64,000 bases of DNA from Rhodopseudomonas faecalis (GTDB lineage: Bacteria; Pseudomonadota; Alphaproteobacteria; Rhizobiales; Xanthobacteraceae): NCBI RefSeq assembly GCF_003217325.1, contig NZ_QJTI01000004.1:62001-126000 (forward strand). Reading direction: 5' to 3'. The notes under the pieces were generated by a model. The model worked only from the letters and a program-made list of their open reading frames with translations, searched no databases and was not told where the DNA came from. The first letter of the stretch is position 1. Each line of letters opens with the position of its first letter. A program made the position numbers and the translations under genes. Positions 17,587-28,455 of this stretch are shown here, piece after piece.

Positions 17587-18468
17587 ATGTCGCCTGAGCA
17601 CAGCCCGATATCGGCTGAGCACAGCCTGACCGTCCGAGAGCTGCTGGCGTTTTACGCCGCGGCGGGCGTCGATTGTGCACTGCTCGACGAGCCGGTGAAC
17701 CGGCTGCTGGAGGACGACGCCGCGATGGCCGCGCCGGCGATCGAGCCCGCGCAACGCCAAGCCGCTTCGTCGCCGGCCGCTTCTTCGGCCGCGGCGCCGT
17801 CGCGGCCGCCGCCAGGGGCGCCATCTGGGGCAGCGCCAGCAGCTACGGTCGTCATTCCAGAAGCCGCGATCGCCTCGGCGCGCGAATTGGCGCGCAGTGC
17901 ACCGACGCTGGAGGCGCTGCGCGAGCTGATGGAGCGGTTTGACGGCTGCGCCCTGAAAGCCACCGCGACGCGGCTGGTGTTCGCCGATGGCAATCCACAG
18001 GCGCGGCTGATGCTGATCGGCGAAGCGCCGGGCCGTGACGAAGATTTGCAGGGCTTGCCGTTTGTCGGCCGCTCCGGCCAGCTGCTCGACCGCATGCTGG
18101 CGGCGATCGGGCTCGACCGGACATCGGTGTACATTGCCAATGTCATCCCATGGCGCCCGCCCGGCAACCGCACGCCGACGCCGCAGGAAACGCAAATCTG
18201 CCTGCCATTCATCACCCGGCAGATCGAACTGGTCGATCCCGACGTGATTATGACACTCGGCAATCCCTCGACCCAGGCGCTCCTGGCGACGCGCGAGGGC
18301 ATCATGCGCACCCGCGGCCGCTGGGTCGATTATGACACCGGGCGCCGCACCATCCGGGCGCTGCCGACCTTCCACCCCGCCTATCTGCTGCGCCAGCCGA
18401 GCTACAAACGGCTGTCCTGGCAGGATTTGTGCGCGGTGTCGCGCGCGCTGCAAACGCCCGCGGTTTAG
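17587..18468 (+). CDS. Family-4-like uracil-DNA glycosylase lacking a full Fe-S cysteine set, 293 aa
   Basis: Removes uracil from DNA. The catalytic motif GEAPGRDED (145-153), GLPFVGRSGQLLDRML (156-171) and the second motif TFHPAYLLR (261-269) are those of UDG superfamily 4. Classical family 4 enzymes hold a 4Fe-4S cluster by four Cys. Here only Cys121 and Cys205 remain: the usual NVVKCRPP reads NVIPWRPP (Trp189) and the first CxxC Cys is absent. A cluster-free UDG class has been described from Bradyrhizobium; this probably belongs to it. Residues 47-90 are an Ala/Pro/Ser linker after a helical start. Confidence 0.88.
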   Translation: MSPEHSPISAEHSLTVRELLAFYAAAGVDCALLDEPVNRLLEDDAAMAAPAIEPAQRQAASSPAASSAAAPSRPPPGAPSGAAPAATVVIPEAAIASARELARSAPTLEALRELMERFDGCALKATATRLVFADGNPQARLMLIGEAPGRDEDLQGLPFVGRSGQLLDRMLAAIGLDRTSVYIANVIPWRPPGNRTPTPQETQICLPFITRQIELVDPDVIMTLGNPSTQALLATREGIMRTRGRWVDYDTGRRTIRALPTFHPAYLLRQPSYKRLSWQDLCAVSRALQTPAV

Positions 18469-18476
18469 TTAAAGCG

Positions 18477-19997
18477 TTACGGCGCCGGTTTGGGCCGCAC
18501 GATCGCCCAGCCGATCCGCAGCAGCGGTTGCCGGCCGGAAATCATCCATTCAAAGGCGCGCGGAATTTCCGGCACCAGGTCAGGAAAGCGCTTGGCGATC
18601 TCGGCAGGCGGCAGGCCGACGGTGTCGGAGGCGCGCCACACCACCACACCGCCGACCTTGGCGAATTCCTCCAGCGTCAGCCAGGGCGTGCTTTCGGGCG
18701 CGGCATCGCGCAGCCAATGCGGCCGGGTTGGGCCCAGGCCGATCAACGCCGCCAGATGCGGATCGCCCGCCACCGCCTCGAGCGGCTTGTTGGTGCGCCG
18801 CTCAAAACTGTCGCTAAAAAACCTTGCGATGTCGCGCGCCGGCAGCGAGGTGTCGCGCTCGGCGCCGCCGGTCCAGGGCTGCACCACGATCAGCGTGATC
18901 AGCACTGCCGCGGGCGCCGCCACCGCCACGCCCCAGGCGACGCGCAGCAGCCGCTGCCGGCGCAGATAGATCACATCGCCGCTCAGGATCACCACCGCCA
19001 GCCCGGCCAGCAGCAGCGCCACCCCGGCGCCGCCGACCACCTGATCGAAGCCAAACAGCGCGCCGAGCACGCTGCCGGCCACTGCCGGCGCCAGCGCGAA
19101 GAAATACACAAACTGCCGCGCCAACGGATCGACCGGCGGCCGATGCAGGCTCGGCGGCTCGGCGCTGCCGCCGAGCTGTTTGAGATTGAGCGCGGCCAGC
19201 GCCGCGATGCCGGCAAGCGGCACCAGCAGCGCGATCAGCAATTCGCCCCAATGCAGCGCCCGCGCCGCGAGCTGGTCGGGCGCCGGCAATTCCGGCAGCG
19301 GCACCACGCCGCCGCGCAGCAGCCAGATGCCATAGGGCAGCACCAAGACCGCGATCACCAATAGCGCATAGAGCGGATCGACCGAAGCCAAAGCACGACG
19401 GCCCCGCGGATGCACCAGCGCAAAGCCGATCGGCAGCAGCAGCAATGGCGCGGCCGATGGCGCCGCCAGCAGCAGCAGCCCGACATCGATCGACAGCGCG
19501 AACCAGGCATTGCGGCGGCCCTCGCCGATGATCTGCCACAGATGCAGCAGCAGCAGCGCCCAGAGCGGCCGTAGCAGCAGCAGCGGCCCGAACTCGACGC
19601 CGGGCGCGGCAAACACCGTGACGGTCAGGGTCAGCAACACCGCGATCACCGCATGCTGCGCCCCGACCATGGCCCGCGCCAGCTGATGCAGCGCCCAGAA
19701 GGTCAGCACCGCGGACAGCTGTGCCAGCAGATAGACGCCCGCGACGTGATTACCGGCGAGCCGGAACGCGAGATCGGCGAGCCAGAACGCCAGCGGCGGG
19801 CCGAATTCGCTGCCAACCTGATGCTCACGGCCGATCGCCAGCACCATCGCGAGATCGCGCGGCGGGCTGGCGTAGAACAGCAGCGGCAGCAGCAGCCACA
19901 ACCCGGACTGGATCGACACCGCCAGCCAGAACACCAGCCTCGGCCGGGCGCGTATCAGCTCGACGATCAGGGAGGTAAAACGCATCAAGGGGGTCAA
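18477..19997 (-). CDS. GT39-like membrane glycosyltransferase, 506 aa
   Basis: A polytopic membrane protein with about 9-11 hydrophobic segments in the first 370 residues and a soluble C-terminal part of about 130 residues. The early pattern SPPRDLAMVLAIGREHQVGSEFGPP, with an acidic loop after the first helix and a GPPL/AFWL segment, fits the dolichyl-phosphate-mannose/ArnT (GT39) family, which uses lipid-linked sugar donors. Donor and acceptor cannot be read. The start is at 19997 or four codons later. It converges tail to tail with the glycosylase gene (8-base gap). Confidence 0.75.
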   Translation of the reverse strand: MTPLMRFTSLIVELIRARPRLVFWLAVSIQSGLWLLLPLLFYASPPRDLAMVLAIGREHQVGSEFGPPLAFWLADLAFRLAGNHVAGVYLLAQLSAVLTFWALHQLARAMVGAQHAVIAVLLTLTVTVFAAPGVEFGPLLLLRPLWALLLLHLWQIIGEGRRNAWFALSIDVGLLLLAAPSAAPLLLLPIGFALVHPRGRRALASVDPLYALLVIAVLVLPYGIWLLRGGVVPLPELPAPDQLAARALHWGELLIALLVPLAGIAALAALNLKQLGGSAEPPSLHRPPVDPLARQFVYFFALAPAVAGSVLGALFGFDQVVGGAGVALLLAGLAVVILSGDVIYLRRQRLLRVAWGVAVAAPAAVLITLIVVQPWTGGAERDTSLPARDIARFFSDSFERRTNKPLEAVAGDPHLAALIGLGPTRPHWLRDAAPESTPWLTLEEFAKVGGVVVWRASDTVGLPPAEIAKRFPDLVPEIPRAFEWMISGRQPLLRIGWAIVRPKPAP

Positions 19998-20107
19998 TCC
20001 TGGCGAGTGTGCGGTTGGCCGCTGCCACCAATAGCCAAGTTCAGACCCAAAGAAACACCGGAATCGCTTTTACCTGTGGCTTTCGCGCGCACCGCGGCGC
20101 GCCAGGC

Positions 20108-20836
20108 TCACGCCGAGGCGGCCAGATCGAACAGATCGGGCGCTTCTTCAAGCGCGGGCGCGGCCGGCTGCGCCGCCAGCCGGTCATAGGCCGCGGCTAC
20201 CGGCGCAAAGCCGCGGCGGTGATGCTTGGTCGGGCCAAGCCGGTCGAGCGCGGCCAGATGCTCGGGCACGCCATAGCCCTTGTGATTGTCAAAACCATAG
20301 CCCGGCAGCTCGTCGGCGAGCCGGCACATCAGCCGGTCGCGCGCCACCTTGGCGATGATCGAGGCCGCGGCGATCGACAGGATCAGCCCGTCGCCGCCGA
20401 TCACCGCGTCGCAGCCGCAAGGGGTGATGATCTTGTCGCGGCCATCGACAAAGACGTGCTGCGGCGGCTCGGGCAGCGCGGCGACCGCGCGGCCGAGCGC
20501 CCAGAGCGAAGCTTGCAGGATGTTGTCGCGCTCGATGCGCGCCGGCGAGGCATAGGCGACCGCAACGGCCGCGCTGGCGCAGATTTCCTCAAACAGCGCC
20601 TCGCGCTTGTCGGCGGTCAGCCGCTTGGAATCGTCGAGCCCTTTGGGAATCCGTTTCGGATCGAGCACCACCGCGGCAGCCACCACCGGCCCGGCGAGCG
20701 GCCCGCGCCCGGCCTCGTCGCAGCCCGCCACCGGCCAGATGCCGCGCTTGAGCAGCGCCCGCTCACGCGAGAAGGTGGGCGCAACCACTGGCTTTACGCC
20801 CTTCTTGGCCGCGGATTTCGAGGGGGCACGAATCAT
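20108..20836 (-). CDS. rnhB: Ribonuclease HII, 242 aa
   Basis: Cuts RNA in RNA/DNA hybrids and at single ribonucleotides in DNA. The catalytic acidic residues sit in [21 protein letters not shown] (Asp-Glu), DSKRL and [10 protein letters not shown], with a further Asp in [13 protein letters not shown]. About 35 residues at the N-terminus are a basic extension before the domain starts at [12 protein letters not shown]. The gene is alone; a MITE-like element lies upstream. Confidence 0.95.
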   Translation of the reverse strand: MIRAPSKSAAKKGVKPVVAPTFSRERALLKRGIWPVAGCDEAGRGPLAGPVVAAAVVLDPKRIPKGLDDSKRLTADKREALFEEICASAAVAVAYASPARIERDNILQASLWALGRAVAALPEPPQHVFVDGRDKIITPCGCDAVIGGDGLILSIAAASIIAKVARDRLMCRLADELPGYGFDNHKGYGVPEHLAALDRLGPTKHHRRGFAPVAAAYDRLAAQPAAPALEEAPDLFDLAASA

Positions 20837-20974
20837 GGCCGGATGCTGCGGGCTCGGCCCTGCCCGCGCAACCCGGAACTGCCGTCATACCCACAATCCA
20901 CCACCTCCGCAGCGCCCGGCGGCGCGGCACGATGGCGGCGCGGCAGCCACCCGAAGGCTCAGGCCAACGGCGAT

Positions 20975-21110
20975 TGATACCAACCACTCCGCACGTCATG
21001 GCCGGGCTCGTCCCGGCCATCCATGTCTTTGATCTTGCGACGATTTTAAGGCGTGGATACCCGCGCCAAGCGCGGGCATGACGGGGCACAATTGAGGGCC
21101 GCTGGTATCA
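20975..21110. repeat. 136-bp MITE-like palindromic element, copy 2
   Basis: Perfect terminal inverted repeats, TGATACCA (20975-20982) and TGGTATCA (21103-21110), identical to copy 1. The interior has GTCATGGCCGGGCTCGTCCC, GGCCATCCATGTCTTTGATC, AAGGCGTGGATACCCGCGCC and AAGCGCGGGCATGACGGGG. It lies between rnhB and the radical SAM gene. Confidence 0.85.
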
Positions 21111-21151
21111 TGGCCTCCGCCCATCCAGTTCGGGCCGTCCCCCGTCCGCGC

Positions 21152-22309
21152 TCAGAACAGGCTGAGCTGTTGGCTGACCCGCGCCGGCCGCGCGAAATGA
21201 TCAGTGGTCAGCTTAAAACGCCGCTTGTTGAGCCCGAGCTTGGCGCAGGCGACCTCGAAGCGCCGGCCGATCATCCAGGCGAGCGGCCCGGTGCCCTTGC
21301 CTCTCGTGCCCCATTGCGGATCGTAGTCGCGGCCGCCGCGCATCTCGCGGATCAGCGTGAACACGTGGCGATAGCGGTCCGGATAGTTGGCGACCAGCCA
21401 TTCCCGGAACAGATCGCGCACCTCGAGCGGCAGGCGCAGCAGCACATAGCTCGCTTCCTTGACGCCGGCATGGGCGGCGGCATCGAGAATCCGCTCGATC
21501 TCGCAATCATTGAGCGCCGGGATCACCGGGGCCACCATCACCGTGGTCGGAATGCCTGCCGCCGCGAGCTGCTGCAAAGCCTCCAGCCGCTTGGTGGGCG
21601 TCGAAGCGCGCGGCTCCATCGCCCGCGCCAGTTTGGGATCGAGCGTGGTCACCGACAGCCCGACCTTGACCAGCTGGCGCTTGGCCATCCGCGCCAAAAT
21701 ATCGATGTCGCGGGTCACCAGCGCCGATTTGGTGACGATGCCGACCGGATGGCCGACTTTATCCAGCACTTCGAGGATGCCGCGCATGATGCGCTGCTCG
21801 CGCTCGATCGGCTGATAGGGATCGGTGTTGGTGCCGATCGCGATCATCTTCGGCTCATAGTCCGGCGCCGCCAGCTCCTTGGCGAGCAGCGCCGGCGCAT
21901 CCGGCTTGGCGAACAGCCGCGCCTCGAAATCCAGCCCGGCCGACAGCCCGAGATAGACGTGGGTCGGCCGCGCGAAGCAGTACACGCAGCCATGCTCGCA
22001 GCCGCGATAGGGATTGATTGAACGGTCGAAGCCAATATCCGGCGAGTCGTTGCGGGTGATCACCTTGCGGGCGCTGTCGATCCCGACCGTGGTCTTGAAC
22101 GGCGGCAGTTCTTCCAGGCTCTGCCAGCCATCATCGAACGCGCCCCGGGCCTCGGCCTCAAAACGGCCGCTGGCGTTGGACTGCGCGCCGCGGCCACGGC
22201 GGCGCTCCGGATCGATATTGGTCGGCTCCGGCAGCGAAAGAGGCGCACCCGCCGCTAGGGGGGACGACGTAGCTGGCGGGTGCTTGAGGGCAGCGGTAGC
22301 TTTTCTCAT
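21152..22309 (-). CDS. PA0069-family radical SAM protein, 385 aa
   Basis: Radical SAM iron-sulfur enzymes generate a 5'-deoxyadenosyl radical. The cluster motif CxxxCxxC is seen as GCEHGCVYC within INPYRGCEHGCVYCFARPTH. Downstream AIGTNTDPYQPIEREQRIMR and TVMVAPVIPALND fit the PA0069/Rv2578c (SplB-related) family, whose reaction is not established. The start at 22309 is used because the longer frame adds an unlikely hydrophobic stretch. The N-terminal 90 residues are low-complexity and basic (RRRGRGAQSNASGRFE). Confidence 0.88.
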   Translation of the reverse strand: MRKATAALKHPPATSSPLAAGAPLSLPEPTNIDPERRRGRGAQSNASGRFEAEARGAFDDGWQSLEELPPFKTTVGIDSARKVITRNDSPDIGFDRSINPYRGCEHGCVYCFARPTHVYLGLSAGLDFEARLFAKPDAPALLAKELAAPDYEPKMIAIGTNTDPYQPIEREQRIMRGILEVLDKVGHPVGIVTKSALVTRDIDILARMAKRQLVKVGLSVTTLDPKLARAMEPRASTPTKRLEALQQLAAAGIPTTVMVAPVIPALNDCEIERILDAAAHAGVKEASYVLLRLPLEVRDLFREWLVANYPDRYRHVFTLIREMRGGRDYDPQWGTRGKGTGPLAWMIGRRFEVACAKLGLNKRRFKLTTDHFARPARVSQQLSLF

Positions 22310-22513
22310 GGTTCTCAGCCTAGCACATAACAAGAACAAAGCTAGAACAAAATGAAGGGGCGGTAAAGCTGTCAATTCGTTCGAACCCCAGGAGCCGCGT
22401 CACGATTCACTCCCCAGGCCACTGCCCGCAAAAACCGCAGCCGGCCCGGCTGATTTCCCGGCGGCGCAGTGCTAACGGTGCGGCGCAATTGTCAGCGAGG
22501 TGGCGCAAGCCCG

Positions 22514-23077
22514 ATGTTGAGCGTCGTGATTCCGACCGAGGGCGAAGAGCGGTCAGCCGTTGCCACGCTGACGGCGCTGGTGTCTGGCGTCGCGGCCGGC
22601 GTGGTCAGCGACGTGATTCTGGTCGATCGCCCCGGCAGCAGCGAGATCGAACGGGTCGCCGATGTCGCCGGCTGCCGCTTCATGGCCTTTGCCGGATCGC
22701 GCGCCGCGGCGATGGCCGCTGGCGCAGCGCAGACCAAATCGGAGTGGCTGCTGTTTCTGCAGGCTGGCGCGATCCCCGACTCCGGCTGGATCGATGAGAG
22801 CGCGCAGTTCATCAAGGTGGTGTCGGACGCTGGCCGGCCGCGCGCCGGCATCTTCCGCTACGCGCCCTCGCCCTATGCCGACACCGGCTGGCGCGACAGG
22901 GTGCGCGCGCTGACGCGCCTGATCGCGGGCCCGCGCGGCGATGAGGGCGTGCTGATCGCGCGCCGTCATTATGATCAGCTTGGTGGCTATGCCGCGGCCG
23001 GTTCCGAAACCGGCTTGCTGCGCCGGCTGGGGCGTAGCGCCCGCGCCGAGCTGCGCAGCCGCTTGGTGCGGCTGTAA
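22514..23077 (+). CDS. Short GT2-type glycosyltransferase-like protein, 187 aa
   Basis: The start at 22514 begins MLSVVIPTEGEERSAVATL, the beta-1 strand of family 2 glycosyltransferases, then VSDVILVDRPGSSE and EWLLFLQAGAIPDSGWIDE, the usual DxD region reading QAG instead of a clear DxD. At 187 residues it is shorter than active GT2 enzymes and the metal motif is missing, so it may be a degenerate or non-catalytic member. It converges with moaB. Function is not assigned. Confidence 0.7.
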   Translation: MLSVVIPTEGEERSAVATLTALVSGVAAGVVSDVILVDRPGSSEIERVADVAGCRFMAFAGSRAAAMAAGAAQTKSEWLLFLQAGAIPDSGWIDESAQFIKVVSDAGRPRAGIFRYAPSPYADTGWRDRVRALTRLIAGPRGDEGVLIARRHYDQLGGYAAAGSETGLLRRLGRSARAELRSRLVRL

Positions 23078-23098
23078 TCACAGCCCTGCCAGCGTCGG

Positions 23099-23653
23099 TT
23101 AGCGCGCCTTGTCGCGGCGCAGATGCTCGTCAAGCCGCGGCATGATCTCGACGAAATTGCACGGGTTGGTGCGATAATCGAGCTGCGCCGCCAAAATGCC
23201 GTCCCAGCCATCCTTGCAGGCGCCCGGCGAGCCCGGCAGGCAGAAGATATAGGTGGCGTTCGCGACGCCGGCGGTGGCACGCGACTGCACGGTCGAAGTG
23301 CCGATCTTGCCATAGCTCAGCATGTGGAACACCACCGAGAAGCCGTCCATGCGCTTTTCAAACAGTGGCTCGATCGCTTCCGGCGTGACGTCGCGGCCGG
23401 TGAAGCCGGTGCCGCCGGTGGTGATGATCACGTCAATGCCGGGATCATCGATCCAGTCGCTGACCACCGCGCGGATCGCCTCGACGTCGTCGGTTGCGAT
23501 GTCGCGCGCCGCGAGTTTATGGCCAGCAGTCGACAGCCGGTCGACCAGCACCGTGCCGGAGCGATCATCAGCAAGCGAGCGACTATCGGAAATGGTCAGC
23601 ACCGCGATGCTGAGCGGGATGAACGGTTTTTGCGGCTGTTCGTGATGCGGCAT
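23099..23653 (-). CDS. moaB: Molybdenum cofactor biosynthesis protein B (MoaB/MogA family), 184 aa
   Basis: Adenylyl-transfer family that acts on molybdopterin before molybdate insertion. The motifs are VLTISDSRSLADDRSG near the N-terminus, TTGGTGFTGRDVTPEAIEPL in the middle and YIFCLPGSPGACKDGWDGIL near the end. It is a stand-alone single domain, so MoaB-like rather than the fused eukaryotic form. No other Moco genes are in the window. Confidence 0.93.
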   Translation of the reverse strand: MPHHEQPQKPFIPLSIAVLTISDSRSLADDRSGTVLVDRLSTAGHKLAARDIATDDVEAIRAVVSDWIDDPGIDVIITTGGTGFTGRDVTPEAIEPLFEKRMDGFSVVFHMLSYGKIGTSTVQSRATAGVANATYIFCLPGSPGACKDGWDGILAAQLDYRTNPCNFVEIMPRLDEHLRRDKAR

Positions 23654-23883
23654 GTCGCGACCGGAAGGAGCGTGTCTGGAAACGTGTGCTGGGCGGCGGC
23701 GACCATGGTGGCGCTAATACGTTAGCAGAGCAAGCATTGCCGGCAGCCCTCGTTGTGACAACAGGACTGGCCGCCATAGCAGCGACCAACGGCTAACGGC
23801 GCTGGTGTGAGCGCGCCGAAACGCGATCCGGCGCGCCTCAGATGCGCGCGCTTCAGATACGGCGCCTCACATGGCCCGCGCCG

Positions 23884-24822
23884 TTACAGCCGCTCCGCCG
23901 CAAACGTGTTGCAGGCCGCCACGGTGCCCTGCTGAAAGCCGACCATGAACCAGCGCTTGCGCTGCTCGGCGGAACCGTGCGTGAAGGAATCCGGCACCAC
24001 TTCGCGGCCCGCCTTGCGCTGCAACGTATCGTCGCCGATCGCGCTTGCGGTCTTGAGCGCGGCGTCGATGTCGCCGTCCTCCAGGAAGTTCGGCCGCCGC
24101 TTGACTTCGCGGTTGACCCAGACGCCGGACAAGCAGTCGGCCTGCAGTTCGACCTTGACCTGCAGTGCGTTGGACGCGGCGCGGCTGCCGGACTGTTCCT
24201 GCATCCTTGTCACCCGCGGCAAAATGCCGAGCAGGTTTTGCACGTGATGACCAGCCTCATGGGCGATGATGTAGGCGGTGGTGAATTTGCAGGCGCTGCC
24301 GGTGCAGCCGCGGAACCGGGTCTCGACCTGTTTGAAGAAGCTGGTGTCGAGATAGATCTGTTTGTCAGGCGGACAATAGAACGGTCCCATCGCCGCATTG
24401 GCCATGCCGCAGCGCCCGCCATTGGTGACGCCGCGGAACAGCACGATGCGCGGCCCGACATATTTCTGGTTGCTGTCCTTAAAGATCTCGGTCCAACGAT
24501 CGTCGATCTCGCCGAGCACGCCGGCGATCATGTCGCCCATCTCATCGGTCGGCGCGCCGTCCTTCTTGGAGGAACTCGGCCGATGTTCCTGCTCATAACC
24601 CGCCGACTCGCGCGAGCCGGAAATGATCTCGGCACCGCCGATCAGCAAGCGCGGATCGATGCCGACCGCCCAGCCGATCAGGCCGAGCACGATGATGGTG
24701 CCGATGCCGAGCCCGCCGCCGCCCATCGGAAATCCGAAACCGCCACCACCTCCGCCGCCGCCGCCTTCTTCGTCGCGTCGGTCGTCGATGTTGTCGCTGC
24801 GACGGAAATCATCGTAACGCAT
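23884..24822 (-). CDS. Neutral zinc metallopeptidase of the YpfJ family, 312 aa
   Basis: One N-terminal membrane helix (GLGIGTIIVLGLIGWAVGID) follows a Gly-rich run (residues about 18-37). The zinc site is HEAGHHVQ in TTAYIIAHEAGHHVQNLLG. Other family marks are CGMANAAMGPFYCPPDKQIY, VELQADCLSGVW and FTHGSAEQRKRWFMVGFQQG. These proteins (YpfJ/KPN_02809) are predicted membrane-bound neutral zinc metallopeptidases of unknown substrate. It is divergent from ccrM across a 233-base gap. Confidence 0.92.
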   Translation of the reverse strand: MRYDDFRRSDNIDDRRDEEGGGGGGGGGFGFPMGGGGLGIGTIIVLGLIGWAVGIDPRLLIGGAEIISGSRESAGYEQEHRPSSSKKDGAPTDEMGDMIAGVLGEIDDRWTEIFKDSNQKYVGPRIVLFRGVTNGGRCGMANAAMGPFYCPPDKQIYLDTSFFKQVETRFRGCTGSACKFTTAYIIAHEAGHHVQNLLGILPRVTRMQEQSGSRAASNALQVKVELQADCLSGVWVNREVKRRPNFLEDGDIDAALKTASAIGDDTLQRKAGREVVPDSFTHGSAEQRKRWFMVGFQQGTVAACNTFAAERL

Positions 24823-24980
24823 GGCGATCGTCCTTCATTCAAGCGGCCGCGCTGCAACATCAATGCGGCTCGTAATAATAGCCCGCGGCCGTGGTCTTTC
24901 CCAACGGTTAACCATTAGCGCCCTCGGCAAATTTTGCCTAGCACGAAGCAGTTAGCAATTAAGTCGATTTTTACTTTGCC

Positions 24981-26189
<1,209 letters not shown>

Positions 26190-26338
26190 TCCAGCCCGCC
26201 TGGACAAAACTGCCGGCAAGTTTTTCCAGCAGCGCGCGGCGCCACGGCGCCCCGCATTGATCTTCCACACGATTTTCCAGGCATCGAATTTGCTCGTGCT
26301 TTGCCACGCAAGCACACGAGTCCTGGGGAGAGGTCGTG

Positions 26339-26668
26339 ATGGTCGATGCCGCCAGTGCATTCACGTCCAGCAGCAGCAGCGCAGCCACGGCGCGCAGCGC
26401 AACCGCCAACAAAGCCACCGGCAAACCCGCGGTAGCGGAGCAGAGCCCTGAGGAAAAGTTCCTCGCCTTTGCCAAAAAGACGCCCGCTGAAAAGATGCGC
26501 GACGCGCTGTTGTCGCAGCTCGGCCTGACCGAAGAGAAATTGAAGGCGATGCCGTTTGAGGAGCGCCAGAAGGTCGAGAAGAAGATCACCGAGATGGTCA
26601 AGGAAGCCGCCGAGAAGCAGGCCACCAAAACGGGCCAGACCGGCTTCATCACCGACCGCAGGGTGTGA
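26339..26668 (+). CDS. Conserved small hypothetical protein, 109 aa
   Basis: ATG at 26339 follows GGGGAGAGG with a spacing of 5; a GTG directly before is an alternative. Residues 1-35 are Ser/Ala/Thr-rich and disordered. Residues 38-95 are a charged helical region (EEKFLAFAKKTPAEKMRDAL, LGLTEEKLKAMPFEERQKVE, KKITEMVKEAAEKQ). No signal peptide or membrane helix. Function is not recognised. It sits between ccrM and the convergent mutY gene. Confidence 0.75.
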   Translation: MVDAASAFTSSSSSAATARSATANKATGKPAVAEQSPEEKFLAFAKKTPAEKMRDALLSQLGLTEEKLKAMPFEERQKVEKKITEMVKEAAEKQATKTGQTGFITDRRV

Positions 26669-26682
26669 GGCGCGGCGCCCGG

Positions 26683-27774
26683 TCAGTCGCCAAGGCCGTG
26701 GCGCACCACCTTGCGCATCACATTGGGCAGCGCTTCGCCTTCCAGTGCGTCGATCGCGACCCAGCGCATGCCATCGGGCGGCTTTGTGCCGGCCGGTGCA
26801 TCGGCGACATAGACCACAAGTTCCAGCGGAAAATGCGTGAACACGTGGCTGACCACGCCCGGCCGCCGCCGCCAGCGCGACAAGCCCGGCAGCACCGGCG
26901 CCTGCCGCCGCGCCGCGGCGTCGCTCTGCCCAGGGAGCCATTCGGAACCCGGGACTTCGGTCATGCCGCCGAGCAGCCCCTTATCGGCGCGGCTGCGCAG
27001 CAACAACTGATCGCCGCGCCGCACGATGAAGGCCGCGCCGCGCCGCAGCTCGCCGGTCTTCTTCGGTGCCTTGCGCGGAAAAGTCTCGGGATCGCCGCGG
27101 CGGCACGCCGCGCAATCAGGCTGTAGCGGACACAGCACGCAGCTCGGCTTTTTCGGCGTGCACAGCGTCGCGCCAAGATCCATCATCGCTTGCGCGCTGT
27201 CGCCGGCCCGCCCCTCGCCGGCCAGCATCAAGGCCTGCTCCTGCACTTGCGGCTTGGCCTGCGGCAGCGGCTGCTCGACCGCGAACAGCCGGGTCACCAC
27301 CCGCTCGATATTGCCATCGACCGGCATGCAATGGCGGCCGAATGCGATCGCGGCGATCGCCGCCGCGGTATAGGGCCCGATGCCCGGCAATTGCCGCAAG
27401 CCGGCCTCGTCGTCCGGAAAGGCGCCGCCATGATCGCGCACCACCGCCAGCGCGCAGGCGTGCAGATTGCGGGCGCGCGAGTAGTAGCCGAGCCCGGCCC
27501 ACATCTGCAGCACCTCCTCGCGCGGCGCCGCCGCCAGCGCCGCGACATCCGGCCAGCGCGCCAGGAATTTGGCAAAATACGGCCCGACGGTTTTCACCGT
27601 GGTCTGTTGCAGCATGATCTCCGACAGCCAAACCCGGTACGGATCGGCGGCGGTGCCGGGCCGCGCCCGCCAGGGCAGCACCCGGGCGTTTTGGTCGTAC
27701 CAGACCAAGAGCCGCGCGGCATGGCCGGGCTCGGCGGTTGAGATCGAAAGCCGGCGCGCGGCGGGCGAGGTCAT
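26683..27774 (-). CDS. mutY: A/G-specific adenine DNA glycosylase, 363 aa
   Basis: Removes adenine mispaired with 8-oxoguanine. The order is the SEIMLQQTTVKTV motif, the helix-hairpin-helix QLPGIGPYTAAAIAAIAFG, the catalytic Asp region, and the 4Fe-4S loop C-x6-C-x2-C-x5-C (CTPKKPSCVLCPLQPDC). A C-terminal NUDIX-like domain for 8-oxoG recognition follows (FIVRRGDQLLLRSRADKGLL). The start at 27774 is preferred; an in-frame ATG at 27828 lacks a ribosome binding site. It is divergent from the DUF721 gene. Confidence 0.94.
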   Translation of the reverse strand: MTSPAARRLSISTAEPGHAARLLVWYDQNARVLPWRARPGTAADPYRVWLSEIMLQQTTVKTVGPYFAKFLARWPDVAALAAAPREEVLQMWAGLGYYSRARNLHACALAVVRDHGGAFPDDEAGLRQLPGIGPYTAAAIAAIAFGRHCMPVDGNIERVVTRLFAVEQPLPQAKPQVQEQALMLAGEGRAGDSAQAMMDLGATLCTPKKPSCVLCPLQPDCAACRRGDPETFPRKAPKKTGELRRGAAFIVRRGDQLLLRSRADKGLLGGMTEVPGSEWLPGQSDAAARRQAPVLPGLSRWRRRPGVVSHVFTHFPLELVVYVADAPAGTKPPDGMRWVAIDALEGEALPNVMRKVVRHGLGD

Positions 27775-27880
27775 GGCTGGCGGCAGTCTCCCTGTGGGTT
27801 GCGGTATTTTATGCCAGAGCGGGGCCATTGCGACAGGCGGCGCGGTCGCTTGTCGACAGCGGCGATGCTATAGACCCGTC

Positions 27881-28357
27881 ATGGCAAAACCCCGCCCGAT
27901 CCCCGCAAAACCTCTGTCCGCGCTGCTTGGCGGCGTGTTTGCCGACGCCTTCGCCCGCCAGGGTTTTGCGTCGCGCGAACTGGTGCTGCGCTGGCAGGAG
28001 ATCGCCGGACCCGAAATCGCCGCCCATGCCGAGCCGCTCAAGCTGCAATGGCCGCGCCCCGTCGATGGCCAGGAACAGCGCCCGGCCACTTTGGTGCTGC
28101 GGGTCGATGGGCCGATGGCGCTCGAAATCCAGCACGCCGCCGACGTGATCCTGCAGCGGGTCAATCGGTTTTTCGGCTGGAACGCGGTCGGCAAACTGTC
28201 GCTGCGCCAGGCGCCGCTCAGCCGGCGCGACCGGCCGGCGCCGCGCCGGCTCGATCCGGCCGCGGTCGAACAGGTGGCGCAAAATCTCGGCGCGATCGAG
28301 GACGAGGCGCTGCGCGGCGCGCTGGCCCGGCTTGGCGCCGCCCTCAAGCGGACGTGA
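27881..28357 (+). CDS. DUF721 (DciA-like) protein, 158 aa
   Basis: The motif LVLRWQEIAGPEIAAHAEPL followed by LVLRVDGPMALEIQHAADVILQRVN is the DUF721 domain. DciA of this family loads the replicative helicase in many bacteria that lack DnaC; orthology with DciA is inferred. The C-terminal half (RRDRPAPRRLDPAAVEQVA onward) is basic and probably flexible. It precedes a DsbA-like gene by about 100 bases, an arrangement I recall from related genomes. Confidence 0.85.
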   Translation: MAKPRPIPAKPLSALLGGVFADAFARQGFASRELVLRWQEIAGPEIAAHAEPLKLQWPRPVDGQEQRPATLVLRVDGPMALEIQHAADVILQRVNRFFGWNAVGKLSLRQAPLSRRDRPAPRRLDPAAVEQVAQNLGAIEDEALRGALARLGAALKRT

Positions 28358-28455
28358 GCCTGCCCCGCGCCCGCCTGCGCAGCGGCATTGCCACCTGCCG
28401 CGTTTCAAGCTACGCGAATTGCCGCATCCGCCATGCCGTATCCGGGAGAGCTGCC

